DNA of 15,654 nt, taken from contig UQUX01000036.1 of assembly GCA_900544425.1 (NCBI GenBank), forward strand, positions 1 to 15,654, written 5' to 3'. The position numbers and the translations under genes were made by a program. The notes beneath the pieces are model-generated. The model was not told the origin of the DNA. It did not search any database and was given only the letters and a program-made list of their open reading frames with translations. This document shows positions 1 to 6,960 of the stretch, piece by piece. This DNA is from an uncultured Collinsella sp. (lineage in GTDB: Bacteria; Actinomycetota; Coriobacteriia; Coriobacteriales; Coriobacteriaceae). Each line of letters begins with the position of its first letter. Position 1 is the first letter of the stretch.

Positions 1-25
1 GCCGGGACGCCTGTTGCGTCCCGGC
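1..25. terminator. Perfect hairpin after the relaxase gene, at the window edge
   Basis: A 10-bp perfect inverted repeat (arms 1-10 and 16-25, loop of 5) lies just past the stop codon of the minus-strand relaxase gene (35-37). Its position fits a terminator for the leftward mobilization operon. Any U-tract would be off-window, so a stem-loop with another role, such as part of a transfer origin, cannot be excluded. Confidence 0.45.
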
Positions 26-34
26 CCCAAGCGC

Positions 35-973
35 TCAGTCGTCGCGCCCGTTCTGGTTCTCCAACGCCTTTCGCTCAAGCTCCCAGAACGCCCGCATCGC
101 CGTCGCTATCCCGCGCAGCGTGAAGCGGACGGCGATGCCTGTCGAGCGGTCGACGGCAAAGCCGAGCCTTCCGCCGTTGACCTTCCTCACGGCCCCGAGC
201 GACTTCGAGGGGAAGCGGTACTGGAGGCTCCCGCCCTTGGACTTGGCGAGCTCGATGCCGTCCCGCCTGAGCCGCCGCTCAAGCTCGCCCATCCGGTCGG
301 GGCAGTCGCGCATGCGCCCGACCTCCTCGATCCGGCGGGCGACCGCGACGCGGACGCGGGCGTTCTCCGAGCGCTCGGCCTGCCCCTTTCGGGCCATGTC
401 GCGCTCGGCCCTGCCGGGTTGCCTCGCGTGGACGCGCGAGTTGGCCTTGCCGCGCTCAAGCTGCCTGAGGCCGTACCTTTCGTCCAGGGTACGGACGGTC
501 TTCACGCGTGATGCCGCCGCCTTTCGGGCGGGGCCCTCGTCGAGCCTTCGGCCAGTCTCCAGATCGCTGCGGTTGATGCCGAGGTGCACGGCGTAGCGGT
601 CGGTGGCGTCCGCGCGGCAGCGCTCGCGGTGCAGCACCATCACGACTTCCTGGTTGGGGTAGCGCTCGGCCACGTACTCCCTCGCATAGCGCATGCACAG
701 CTCCGGCGTCATCTTCCCGCCGTTGAGGTCGCACTCGTCGGGGAGGAACCCGAGTATCTGGTGCTGCATGTAGGTACACTTGGCACCGGCCTTGCCGGGC
801 CTGTCGTGACCCATGGCCGCCCTCGTGTCTGCCATCTCCTGAAACCAGCGGTCATCGTCGATGATGTTCTGCGTGCCGTGGGCGAGCGCCTTGTCGCGGT
901 CCCAGGAGAGGTAATCCCTGAGTCTCGCGAGGTGCCTCTTGCTGCAGACGCTCGTCTGCTTTATCGCCGTCAT
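35..973 (-). CDS. Relaxase-like mobilization protein (MobP-type, atypical His motif)
   Basis: A 312-aa protein, probably the DNA nickase/relaxase that processes the element's transfer origin. The layout resembles MOBP relaxases: an N-terminal segment with a candidate Tyr (RDYLSWD, Tyr21), a central stretch like the family's region before motif III (about residues 67-110), and a His/Asn motif around H115 to N134 (key residues H115, D125, H130, N134). A basic, charged C-terminal part follows (about 150-312). The usual HxDxxHxH triad is degenerate: only one His of the usual cluster (H130) aligns, with Arg and Ala at the other two positions. ATG at 973 follows an AGGAGG Shine-Dalgarno that overlaps the coupling-protein stop codon, so the start is well supported. 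The neighbours (coupling protein, MobC) strongly suggest a mobilization role. Catalytic competence is uncertain; it could be a divergent relaxase family or an accessory protein. Confidence 0.7.
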   Translation of the reverse strand: MTAIKQTSVCSKRHLARLRDYLSWDRDKALAHGTQNIIDDDRWFQEMADTRAAMGHDRPGKAGAKCTYMQHQILGFLPDECDLNGGKMTPELCMRYAREYVAERYPNQEVVMVLHRERCRADATDRYAVHLGINRSDLETGRRLDEGPARKAAASRVKTVRTLDERYGLRQLERGKANSRVHARQPGRAERDMARKGQAERSENARVRVAVARRIEEVGRMRDCPDRMGELERRLRRDGIELAKSKGGSLQYRFPSKSLGAVRKVNGGRLGFAVDRSTGIAVRFTLRGIATAMRAFWELERKALENQNGRDD

Positions 974-982
974 GGTCGCCTC

Positions 983-2905
983 CTAATCGAGCGAGAGCCC
1001 ACTGAACTTGCCGTCGCCCGCGTCCCCGGTCCCCTTCTCGGGATAGGGCCATTCGGGGCACCAGGTGGGGGCCTCCTCGCGCATCTTCTCGGTGGCGGAG
1101 GCATCGAGCCGCCGCTGGTACGTGCGACGCCTCTCCGCCTCGTGCTCGGGGGTCCCGAGGTCGAAGTGCTCCCTTGTGGGCGTGTTGGTGCAGTCGGTGA
1201 CGGGGGAGCGGAAGACGCCGGCTCGACATGCGGGCATACCGTTGTCCGCGTGCTTCACGACGATGATCCCGTCCCGGTCCGGGGCCATATCGCGCCACTC
1301 CCAGGGGTGTATCACGTCGTCGGCGCTCTCGCTGTAGGACGTCGAGGAGGACGTGCCCGACGCGGCCCTGCCGTTGCTCGTGCCCTGCGTGTGGCGCGTG
1401 GTCTTACCGATGAGCTCGGTGAAGTACCGGCGATCCTCCTCCTCTGCGAGCTTCATGGCGATCTTCACACCGCAGTTCGCGAGGATCTTCCTGCGGCCGT
1501 CTCTCTCGCCATACTTATTGAGTTGGGATACGTCTTGTGTCGCGCCGACCCAGAACATGCCGTAGCCGCGCGCCAGACTGAGGAGGGCGGGCAGGCACTC
1601 GACGCGGGGGAGGTTGCCCCACTCGTCGCCGAGTATCTGCACGGGGCGGGGGAGTTTTCCGCCGTTCACGTCCGCGACCGCCTGGACCGAAGCCCAGAGC
1701 TGCGAGAGGAATATCGCCGCTATGCAGTTGTAGGGGGAGCCCTCGTCGAGCACGTGGAGGAAGACGGCACTCTTCTCCGTGAGCACCGTTCGCGGGTCGA
1801 TGTCGGAGCCAGAGGTCATCCATGCGACCGGCGCGGACGAGAACGGGCGGAGTGCCACCTTGAGCGTCGAGAGGATGCTCCTGAGCTCGTTGCCGCCCGA
1901 GGAGACGAACTGCGACGCCCTGCCCTTGGCGGGGTGACCGCTCGGCAGGGAGCGGAAGACGGCCTTCAGAGGCTCGGCCGGGTCGTCGCCCTCGGCCTCG
2001 GTGCCACGGTCCAAGACCTCGCAGACGGTCGCGAGGTGCCTCGATCCCTCGGGACACCCGTCAGACATGGAGACCAGCAGGACCAGGGCCGAGAGCAGGC
2101 CCCTGGCCGATGCCGTCCAGTGCGAACCCTTGCCCCTCTCGTCATCCTGCACCATGAGCTCCGCGATGGCGTCCGCCGCCTGCTCGGCCTCCTGGTCGCG
2201 CCCCTCGGCATGGAGGTCGAGAACCTGCTTGAGCGGGTTGAACCTCTGGCCGCGATAGGGGTGCTGCGTATCGAGCAGGAGGACGCGGTAGCCGCGACGG
2301 GCAAGCTCGTCGCCCGTGAGCTCTATGAGTTCGTTCTTCACGTCGGAGACGACGAGGGTCGCGGGCTCGGAGCCGTTGGAGGCGTCGCCGTAGCTGAGCA
2401 GGTCGATTGAGGGGAGGTAGAGGAAGCGTGACTTACCTGACCCAGTGGCCCCTGATACGAAAATCATCTTCTTCGGCTCGTAGAGATAGCAGGGTTTGCC
2501 GCGATATTTGGTGAAACCGTAGACGAACCCGCGCGACGATGGAATCGTCGAGCCGTCCCAGGTCATGGACCCCTTCACGACCTCGCGACCCGTCTTGACG
2601 TGGGCGTCGCCGAGCACGCCGCCGTCCTCGGCCCTCGCGTTGAGGGCGGTCGAGTAGGCGATGAGAGCGCAGATGCAAAAGGCGAGGAGGAAGGTCAGCA
2701 GGGTTCCGAGCGGGCAAGCGGTGAACGCACCTGTGAGCCACCAGCCGAGGACGGTATCCACGCCGAACGACGACGGAATCGCAGCCGCGCCTAACGGCGT
2801 CCCGGCGATGAAGCCGTCGACGGGGACGGCGAGGACGGGGCATGCGAGGATCGCCAGGAGAAGGGATGAAATGAGTGCTGTGGGCACCTTGGTTTTCATG
2901 ATCAT
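983..2905 (-). CDS. VirD4/TraG-type coupling protein (T4CP)
   Basis: A 640-aa membrane ATPase that would link the relaxosome to a type IV secretion channel and drive DNA transfer. Two hydrophobic segments (about 7-28 and 58-88) form the N-terminal membrane anchor. A Walker A motif GATGSGKS spans 152-159. A Walker B-like stretch VQILGDEWGN has D427 and E428. A further conserved block around 448-500 (GYGMFWVGATQDVSQL) is typical of TraG/VirD4 proteins. The 5' end overlaps mobC by 4 nt (ATGA), which implies translational coupling; a second in-frame Met at residue 3 is an alternative start. The relaxase gene begins 9 nt after its stop. A Ser/Thr-rich stretch (about 505-530) precedes the C-terminal part. 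Its length is normal for compact Gram-positive T4CPs. Confidence 0.92.
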   Translation of the reverse strand: MIMKTKVPTALISSLLLAILACPVLAVPVDGFIAGTPLGAAAIPSSFGVDTVLGWWLTGAFTACPLGTLLTFLLAFCICALIAYSTALNARAEDGGVLGDAHVKTGREVVKGSMTWDGSTIPSSRGFVYGFTKYRGKPCYLYEPKKMIFVSGATGSGKSRFLYLPSIDLLSYGDASNGSEPATLVVSDVKNELIELTGDELARRGYRVLLLDTQHPYRGQRFNPLKQVLDLHAEGRDQEAEQAADAIAELMVQDDERGKGSHWTASARGLLSALVLLVSMSDGCPEGSRHLATVCEVLDRGTEAEGDDPAEPLKAVFRSLPSGHPAKGRASQFVSSGGNELRSILSTLKVALRPFSSAPVAWMTSGSDIDPRTVLTEKSAVFLHVLDEGSPYNCIAAIFLSQLWASVQAVADVNGGKLPRPVQILGDEWGNLPRVECLPALLSLARGYGMFWVGATQDVSQLNKYGERDGRRKILANCGVKIAMKLAEEEDRRYFTELIGKTTRHTQGTSNGRAASGTSSSTSYSESADDVIHPWEWRDMAPDRDGIIVVKHADNGMPACRAGVFRSPVTDCTNTPTREHFDLGTPEHEAERRRTYQRRLDASATEKMREEAPTWCPEWPYPEKGTGDAGDGKFSGLSLD

Positions 2906-3246
2906 TCTCGATTCTTGGAGATGAGGTTCGATAGCTGCGAGGCCGTGCTCGATACCAGGCGGACGGCCTCCGCGAGCTGTTGGGCCGTCTGCGTATCCAC
3001 GCCATAGGCGTTTGCGGCACGAATGGCCTGGTTGAGGTTTCCGCCCTGCTTCTTCATCTGGTGGAGGATCTGCCGCAGCGTCGCCTCGTCGGCGATCCTG
3101 GCGGGCTTCTCCCCGATACTAAGGGCGGCTTCGCGCATGAACGTCGATGGGGCCATACCAAAAGAGGAGGAGCGCGCCATGATGGCGGCACGCTCCTCCT
3201 CGGTCATGCGGACGTTTATATGCGCGGTCTTGGCTTTGCCACGCAT
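2902..3246 (-). CDS. mobC: MobC-like relaxosome accessory protein
   Basis: A 114-aa basic protein starting with a ribbon-helix-helix-like segment (residues 6-40: a beta strand INVRMTEEE, then helices with RSSSFGMAPSTFMREAA). The C-terminal half has the MobC pattern of Gly-Gly-Asn-Leu-Asn-Gln (QGGNLNQAIRAANAYG, about 71-86). MobC proteins bind near the transfer origin and help the relaxase melt and nick DNA. The gene sits 3 nt after the helicase gene and overlaps the coupling protein by 4 nt. The symbol rests on family resemblance, not on a search. Confidence 0.85.
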   Translation of the reverse strand: MRGKAKTAHINVRMTEEERAAIMARSSSFGMAPSTFMREAALSIGEKPARIADEATLRQILHQMKKQGGNLNQAIRAANAYGVDTQTAQQLAEAVRLVSSTASQLSNLISKNRE

Positions 3247-3249
3247 GGG

Positions 3250-4146
3250 CTAGCCCCTGTCGTGGAAGGTGGCGCGCGCACCGTCGAAGTCGAGTCGGGA
3301 CTCGCCCAGCGTGCCGTAGCGGTTCTTGAGGGTGACGAGCTTGAGGGGCGTGCCGGTTGCGGGAGACTCGTAGGGCCACTCGGGCTTGTCATTGTCATCG
3401 GCGAGGTAGAGCACCGAGTCAAAGCCGTACTCGACAGCGGAGGAACCACCGAACATGGCGAGGTTGGGCCTGACCGACTTCCCGGAATCGTAGGACTTGC
3501 GAGTGGTCGAGCTCAGTGCGATGACGGGAGAGCCATAGAGGTTCGAGATTTCGCGGAGGCCCTTCACGCATGCTGTGATAGCCAATCGCTCGTCGATGAA
3601 CTGCTGGTCCGCCGTGACGCCGCAGGCGAGGAGCTGGAGGTAGTCAATGAAGACGATGGGGACCTCGCCGCGCTCGCGTGTTACCAGCCCGACGAGGTTG
3701 GAGAGCTCCACGGTGTTGAGCGGGCCGGTGATGCAGAGATTGGGGGCGATCTGGGTGCGATATTTGTCGAGTGCAGCCTCGAAAGTCGTGTGCTTAGGGT
3801 GATTCTGGGTCGCGCAGCTGGAGACCTCGGACAACGCGACTTTGCCGTCGCTGAGACGCGCCAGACTCTTCTCGATCAGCTTGTGCGCGGGAAGCTCGGC
3901 GGAAACGTAGATTACCGGGTGCCCGTCTGCCGCGAGCTTGTCGGCCTCCTGGAGTGCCAGTGTCGTCTTGCCCTTGCCCGGGGCGGTCCCGATTGCGTAG
4001 TTGAGCCCGGGGTAGACACCGCCGAGGATGCTGTTGAGTGCGTCGAGCCCGAAGGAGGCGATGGGCTTGTCTTCCTGAAGGGCGTGGACGTGCTCGTCGA
4101 GCACATCAAGCTCGAAGACGAGGGGATTGACGTTCGGGCGCTGCAT
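3250..4146 (-). CDS. DnaB-C-like RecA-fold helicase
   Basis: A 298-aa protein matching only the C-terminal ATPase half of the replicative helicase DnaB. Walker A GTAPGKGKTT is at 53-62. Walker B IVFIDYLQLL has D168. The ALSS motif at 210-213 sits where DnaB has ALSQLNR, and KNRYG at 274-278 matches the terminal KNR-G motif. The DnaB N-terminal primase-binding domain is absent, so it resembles RepA-type plasmid helicases. It may unwind the element for replication in its circular form or after transfer. ATG at 4146 shares one base with the upstream TAA (TAATG), so translation is coupled to the small excisionase-like gene. The family is clear; the precise role is inferred from context. Confidence 0.85.
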   Translation of the reverse strand: MQRPNVNPLVFELDVLDEHVHALQEDKPIASFGLDALNSILGGVYPGLNYAIGTAPGKGKTTLALQEADKLAADGHPVIYVSAELPAHKLIEKSLARLSDGKVALSEVSSCATQNHPKHTTFEAALDKYRTQIAPNLCITGPLNTVELSNLVGLVTRERGEVPIVFIDYLQLLACGVTADQQFIDERLAITACVKGLREISNLYGSPVIALSSTTRKSYDSGKSVRPNLAMFGGSSAVEYGFDSVLYLADDNDKPEWPYESPATGTPLKLVTLKNRYGTLGESRLDFDGARATFHDRG

Positions 4147-4388
4147 TACTCGCTCGCCCCCTCTGCCAGCTTGTGGAAGTAGTCGAACAGGTCCTCTTCC
4201 ATGACGAAGTACTGGTTGGCGATGCTAAAGCAGTGGTGGGTGGACTTCATGAGCTTGATGGCGCTGGATTGTCCGATGCCGGTGAGGATCTGAACGTCCA
4301 GGCGGCTCATGATGCGCTTGGTGCCGACATGGCGCAGGTTGATGCCTGCGGAGATGGCGTCGGTCTTGGGGTCATCTGCAAGATGCAT
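4146..4388 (-). CDS. Small helix-turn-helix, excisionase-like protein
   Basis: An 80-aa protein. Residues 27-75 follow the excisionase/MerR-like winged-helix layout: MSRLDVQILTGIGQSSAIKLMK gives a helix-turn-helix, then a wing-like ANQYFVMEEDLFDYF. Such proteins usually direct integrase toward excision or regulate the mobile element. The start at 4388 is supported by AAAGGAG 6 nt upstream; the internal Met27 has no comparable site. It overlaps the helicase start by one base. It lies second after the integrase rather than next to it, so a transcriptional regulator or replication initiator accessory is an alternative. Confidence 0.6.
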   Translation of the reverse strand: MHLADDPKTDAISAGINLRHVGTKRIMSRLDVQILTGIGQSSAIKLMKSTHHCFSIANQYFVMEEDLFDYFHKLAEGASE

Positions 4389-4480
4389 GATAAACTCCTT
4401 TAGTAGGGCGCTCGGCTCCTCTTCGATGTTTGGCGACAGTGAGAGGAGTCGGGTGCTTGTTTGTAAAATGGTCTTATCGA

Positions 4481-5167
4481 CTAATTAGCCCCTTTCTTCT
4501 CGTATTCGTCGATAAGGTGCAGAAGGCTGATTCGAGCTTCTGCGGGCTCGCTGTATCCCTTGCGGGATGATCTGCCGATGTTGGCGAAATCGAGCAGAGC
4601 ACGGTAAGTGCAGGAATAGCCCTTGATGTGCTCCCATGCGTTGAGAATGTATGAGACCAAAGGTGTAACGGCGAGCAACGCTGTAGGGTCTTGCAGGGTA
4701 GTTTCGAGTTCACGGCCGGTCTTAGCCTGGATACGTGCGTCGAGGTTGCACTCGGGCATCTTTGCAGCCTCTTCCATAATGAGGCAAATGCTGTCCCAGT
4801 TAGTGCGGAGATGATGAACGCGCTCGCTCGTGGTGTCGATGCAGATCCTTGCTTCATGACAGTAGTCAAAAAAGCCTTTGATGACGTCGCGGCAATCATT
4901 TTCTGGCTGGATTGCGCTCCAGTCCTCGAACATGCCCTCGAAGGCGTCGAGACAGCTCCCATCCTCAGCATAGATGAGCTGCGCGGCCCACCTGCCTAGA
5001 TCCGAGCTCGTCAGCTGCTCCATGGGAAGCCTCGCCAGGAGCGCAGACGGGGTGAGACCCCTTGCCGCGGCGAGGTCAGCGCTGGAGCGCTTGAAGAGTA
5101 CCTGCTCATCCTTTGAGTTGAATAGGATCGTCGAACGCAGCTTGCTGCTCGCAGTGGTAAGTGCCAT
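4481..5167 (-). CDS. Hypothetical protein within the mobile element
   Basis: A 228-aa protein I do not recognise. It is soluble-looking and mostly helical, with no signal peptide or membrane segment. It has several Cys residues (C53 CLDAFEG, C72, C83, C88, C108, C120) but no clear CxxC metal-binding pair. The start is well supported by GAGGAGG placed 6 nt before ATG at 5167. It lies between the integrase and the excisionase-like gene, with 64 nt upstream and 92 nt downstream, so it may have its own promoter; a TATACT hexamer about 40 nt upstream of the start could be a -10 box, but no good -35 is visible. A cargo, regulatory or immunity role is possible; none can be assigned. Confidence 0.75.
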   Translation of the reverse strand: MALTTASSKLRSTILFNSKDEQVLFKRSSADLAAARGLTPSALLARLPMEQLTSSDLGRWAAQLIYAEDGSCLDAFEGMFEDWSAIQPENDCRDVIKGFFDYCHEARICIDTTSERVHHLRTNWDSICLIMEEAAKMPECNLDARIQAKTGRELETTLQDPTALLAVTPLVSYILNAWEHIKGYSCTYRALLDFANIGRSSRKGYSEPAEARISLLHLIDEYEKKGAN

Positions 5168-5231
5168 TGATAACCTCCTCTCTGTCTGGCCTTATCTGCA
5201 GTATACATCTGGTGACACAATTATGAGAGTA

Positions 5232-6539
5232 TTAATTTTCATTACCTTCAGATAATTTTTCGAAGACTTCGGCAGCGTTGCGGTCGTTGGCTCTGATTGC
5301 GTGGGTGTAGAAATTGGCCGTCGTACTCGCTGATGCGTGTCCCATCCGCGCCTGAACGGTCTTCAAATCGACGTTGTTTGCGACGAGCGCCGTCGCTGCC
5401 GTGTGTCTCAGTCCGTGGGGGACGAGACCCGAGTATCCGGTGCCGCGTGTATGCAGCTTGCCGTTGCGCTCGAACTGGCTTGTCACGTTGGCGTACTCGC
5501 CATAGCCGTTGTCGACGCAGAAGTCCCTGAACCAGCGTGAATAGTTGTGTCCATCGGGTCGGGTGATACTGACGTGAAGGTTGCCGTTTTCGTCCTTATG
5601 CGGGCTGAGGGCGTGAACGATGGGGTCAGAGTTTCTCTGTCTTAGCCCGCGCTGCTCGAATAGGTTGCGCTGCCGCATCTTCCAGTCGTTTAGATACGCG
5701 GCTAGCGAAGAGTCTATAGACAGGATTCGCCTGCTCATTTCCGATTTGGGTGCCCTGAGCGTTTTGTCATTGGTGTACTGGTGGACGATTCTGATTTCCA
5801 TCGCCTCGGGGTCGTAGTCTTCCCAACAGAGCCCCAGGGCCTCGCCTTTTCTGAGCCCTAGGTGGAATATGAGCATGGTGCAGACGGTCATCGGCCCCAT
5901 GGGTTCGGATAGCAGGCAGTTGGTGAATCGGGGCAGTTCGTCGGGTGGGAGGAAGTTGCGCACTCTAAGGTCTGGCTTTGGGAGTTTGACGCTGATGCAT
6001 GGGTTGCGCTCGATTAGCTCATTCTCCAGCGCGTCCTGCATGACCTGTTTGAGCTTGACGTGGATACGACGAATCTCGGCCTCTGTGAATCTTCCGGTTG
6101 AGATTGCTTCGGCATACGCCCGTTTGATCTCGTCGGGCCTCAGCGCACCGAGGGGCATGTCGCCGAACAGCTCGCGTATATGGCGCACGTCATATTCCTC
6201 TCTTTGGAAAGAAAGAGGGGAGCCGAAGGAGCTTTCTCGGAGCCGATGGAAATCCTCGGCGTATCCGGAAACAGTGGTCGGCATGTCGCCAGCCGGTTCA
6301 TAGGTCTCCAGCTCCTTCCGGTAGGCATCGAGCGCATTCGCCACCTCACCGGGCCAGTTCTTCGGGTTTTTGCTCTTGCAATGGATGGTTCTCTTGGGTG
6401 TCTTTAGGTATCTGACTCGTTTCCCGTTCTTGCCGGATTCGGGGTCGCGACCGAGAGAGAAGTAGATGCGGAAGGAACCGGGTTTTCCCTTGATCGGTTC
6501 GGAAGTGCCTTTGGCTGTGGGTTTGATTCTGGTTTCCAT
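5232..6539 (-). CDS. int: Tyrosine site-specific integrase
   Basis: A 435-aa phage-type integrase that catalyses recombination between the element and the chromosomal attachment site. It has an N-terminal arm-binding region (about 1-80), a core-binding SAM-like domain (about 85-185) and a catalytic domain (about 200-425). The catalytic residues are visible: R230 (LGLRKGEALGL), K265 (LRAPKSEMSRR), H375/R378/H379 (HGLRHT), H401 (GHAS) and nucleophile Y411 (NFYTHA). All are intact, so it should be active. ATG at 6539 is preceded by GGAG at a short spacing of 4 nt. It is the gene closest to the right attachment site and reads inward, the standard layout for tRNA-targeting elements. Confidence 0.95.
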   Translation of the reverse strand: METRIKPTAKGTSEPIKGKPGSFRIYFSLGRDPESGKNGKRVRYLKTPKRTIHCKSKNPKNWPGEVANALDAYRKELETYEPAGDMPTTVSGYAEDFHRLRESSFGSPLSFQREEYDVRHIRELFGDMPLGALRPDEIKRAYAEAISTGRFTEAEIRRIHVKLKQVMQDALENELIERNPCISVKLPKPDLRVRNFLPPDELPRFTNCLLSEPMGPMTVCTMLIFHLGLRKGEALGLCWEDYDPEAMEIRIVHQYTNDKTLRAPKSEMSRRILSIDSSLAAYLNDWKMRQRNLFEQRGLRQRNSDPIVHALSPHKDENGNLHVSITRPDGHNYSRWFRDFCVDNGYGEYANVTSQFERNGKLHTRGTGYSGLVPHGLRHTAATALVANNVDLKTVQARMGHASASTTANFYTHAIRANDRNAAEVFEKLSEGNEN

Positions 6540-6560
6540 GGGTCTCCAGGGGTGGTGCGT

Positions 6561-6613
6561 TGGGTTAGCCTCGGGGGCGGGGCTTTGAGGGCCTCGCCCC
6601 CGAGGCTAACCCA
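6561..6613. repeat. 19-bp perfect palindrome upstream of the integrase
   Basis: Arms 6561-6579 and 6595-6613 are exact reverse complements. Pairing can continue for several base pairs, with wobbles, into the central 15 nt. It lies 22 nt before the integrase ATG, so in the integrase mRNA it would form a very stable 5' hairpin. On the plus strand it is followed by AAAAATTT. It may control integrase expression, end transcription entering from a flank, or bind an element protein. Confidence 0.75.
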
Positions 6614-6617
6614 AAAA

Positions 6618-6670
6618 TTTCACCCCTGCAAGTCAAAATGAAGGGGTGAAGGGGTGTAAAAAGGGTGAAA
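6618..6670. repeat. Iterated aggggtg motifs and short inverted repeats
   Basis: A 9-bp perfect inverted repeat (6619-6627 with 6642-6650) and further copies of the same ggggtg core at 6651-6656 and 6663-6668 lie in an AT-rich stretch. 6618-6625 also pairs with 6663-6670. Clusters of short repeats between an integrase gene and its core site are typical of arm-type integrase or excisionase binding sites; the function here is inferred. Confidence 0.5.
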
Positions 6671-6714
6671 TAGAAAACTAATCAAGAAGAGCAAAAACGG
6701 CAGAATAGCTAAAT

Positions 6715-6760
6715 TACCTGCGGAAATAGAGATATTGATGAAAATGAAAAACCGCAGGTA
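6715..6760. repeat. 9-bp inverted repeat near the attachment core
   Basis: Arms tacctgcgg (6715-6723) and ccgcaggta (6752-6760) are perfect reverse complements with a 28-nt AT-rich spacer. They lie 18 nt from the tRNA-derived core site. This may be a recombinase or excisionase binding site. Confidence 0.45.
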
Positions 6761-6777
6761 GGGTAATAGCTCATGAC

Positions 6778-6822
6778 CTCCTAAAGCGGGTGTCGACGGT
6801 TCGAATCCGCCCGGGGGCACCA
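6778..6822 (+). other. attR: 3' part of tRNA-Arg(CCT) at the element boundary
   Basis: The 45 bases fit tRNA positions 32-76 exactly: anticodon loop CTCCTAA (6778-6784, anticodon CCT at 6780-6782), the 3' half of the anticodon stem AGCGG (6785-6789), a variable region, a T-arm with loop TTCGAAT (6800-6806), an acceptor 3' strand, discriminator A and encoded CCA (6820-6822). The 5' bases next to the loop (ATGAC) do not pair with AGCGG, and no D-arm or acceptor 5' strand is present, so this is a displaced fragment rather than a functional gene. The T-stem has one A-C mismatch. The intact tRNA should be at the far end of the element. Confidence 0.8.
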
Positions 6823-6832
6823 GAGGAATATC

Positions 6833-6865
6833 GAGCCCGGTACCGCTACGGTGCCGGGCTCTTCT
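6833..6865 (+). terminator. Terminator behind the displaced tRNA tail
   Basis: A 13-bp stem (6833-6845 with 6849-6861, one G-T wobble, loop CTA) is followed by TTCT. It starts 10 nt after the CCA end, so it is the original terminator of the host tRNA-Arg gene. The stem is nearly symmetrical and could also work on the minus strand. Confidence 0.75.
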
Positions 6866-6877
6866 GGTCTAAGGGCA

Positions 6878-6900
6878 GGATTCGAGCCGTCGACACCCGC
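6878..6900 (-). repeat. Inverted near-copy of the tRNA variable and T-arm region
   Basis: On the minus strand these 23 bases match 6786-6808 at 22 positions; the one change is C for T in the T-loop. Beyond it on the minus strand the acceptor-like sequence diverges (cctgcccttagacca). It sits between the two direct copies of the tRNA tail, facing the other way, and could pair with 6786-6808 as a cruciform around the terminator. Confidence 0.75.
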
Positions 6901-6927
6901 GTCACCAATTTCCCCGCGGGGGGAGTT

Positions 6928-6953
6928 TTCGAATCCGCCCGGGGGCACCAGAG
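6928..6953 (+). repeat. Second copy of the tRNA 3' tail (possible older att scar)
   Basis: An exact 26-bp direct repeat of 6800-6825, covering the T-loop, T-stem 3' strand, acceptor 3' strand, CCA and GAG. The sequence upstream of the repeat is unrelated to tRNA. It is followed by its own copy of the terminator. It is best explained as the displaced end left by another integration at the same tRNA, or a local duplication. Confidence 0.75.
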
Positions 6954-6960
6954 ATTTGCC

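Noticed and set aside
584..2410. 608-codon open frame on the plus strand opposite the coupling protein
   Set aside because: It is antisense to a well-supported T4CP with Walker motifs. Low-complexity Val/Ala/Leu/Gly/Arg composition is typical of a high-GC shadow frame.
2980..4182. 400-codon plus-strand open frame opposite mobC and the helicase
   Set aside because: It crosses two real genes on the other strand and has no recognisable domain.
4416..4448. 7-bp inverted repeat between the hypothetical gene and the excisionase-like gene
   Set aside because: Short arms, a 19-nt loop and no U-tract; not convincing as a terminator or operator.
6778..6822. Complete tRNA gene
   Set aside because: No D-arm, acceptor 5' strand or pairing 5' anticodon stem is present upstream; only the 3' part exists here.
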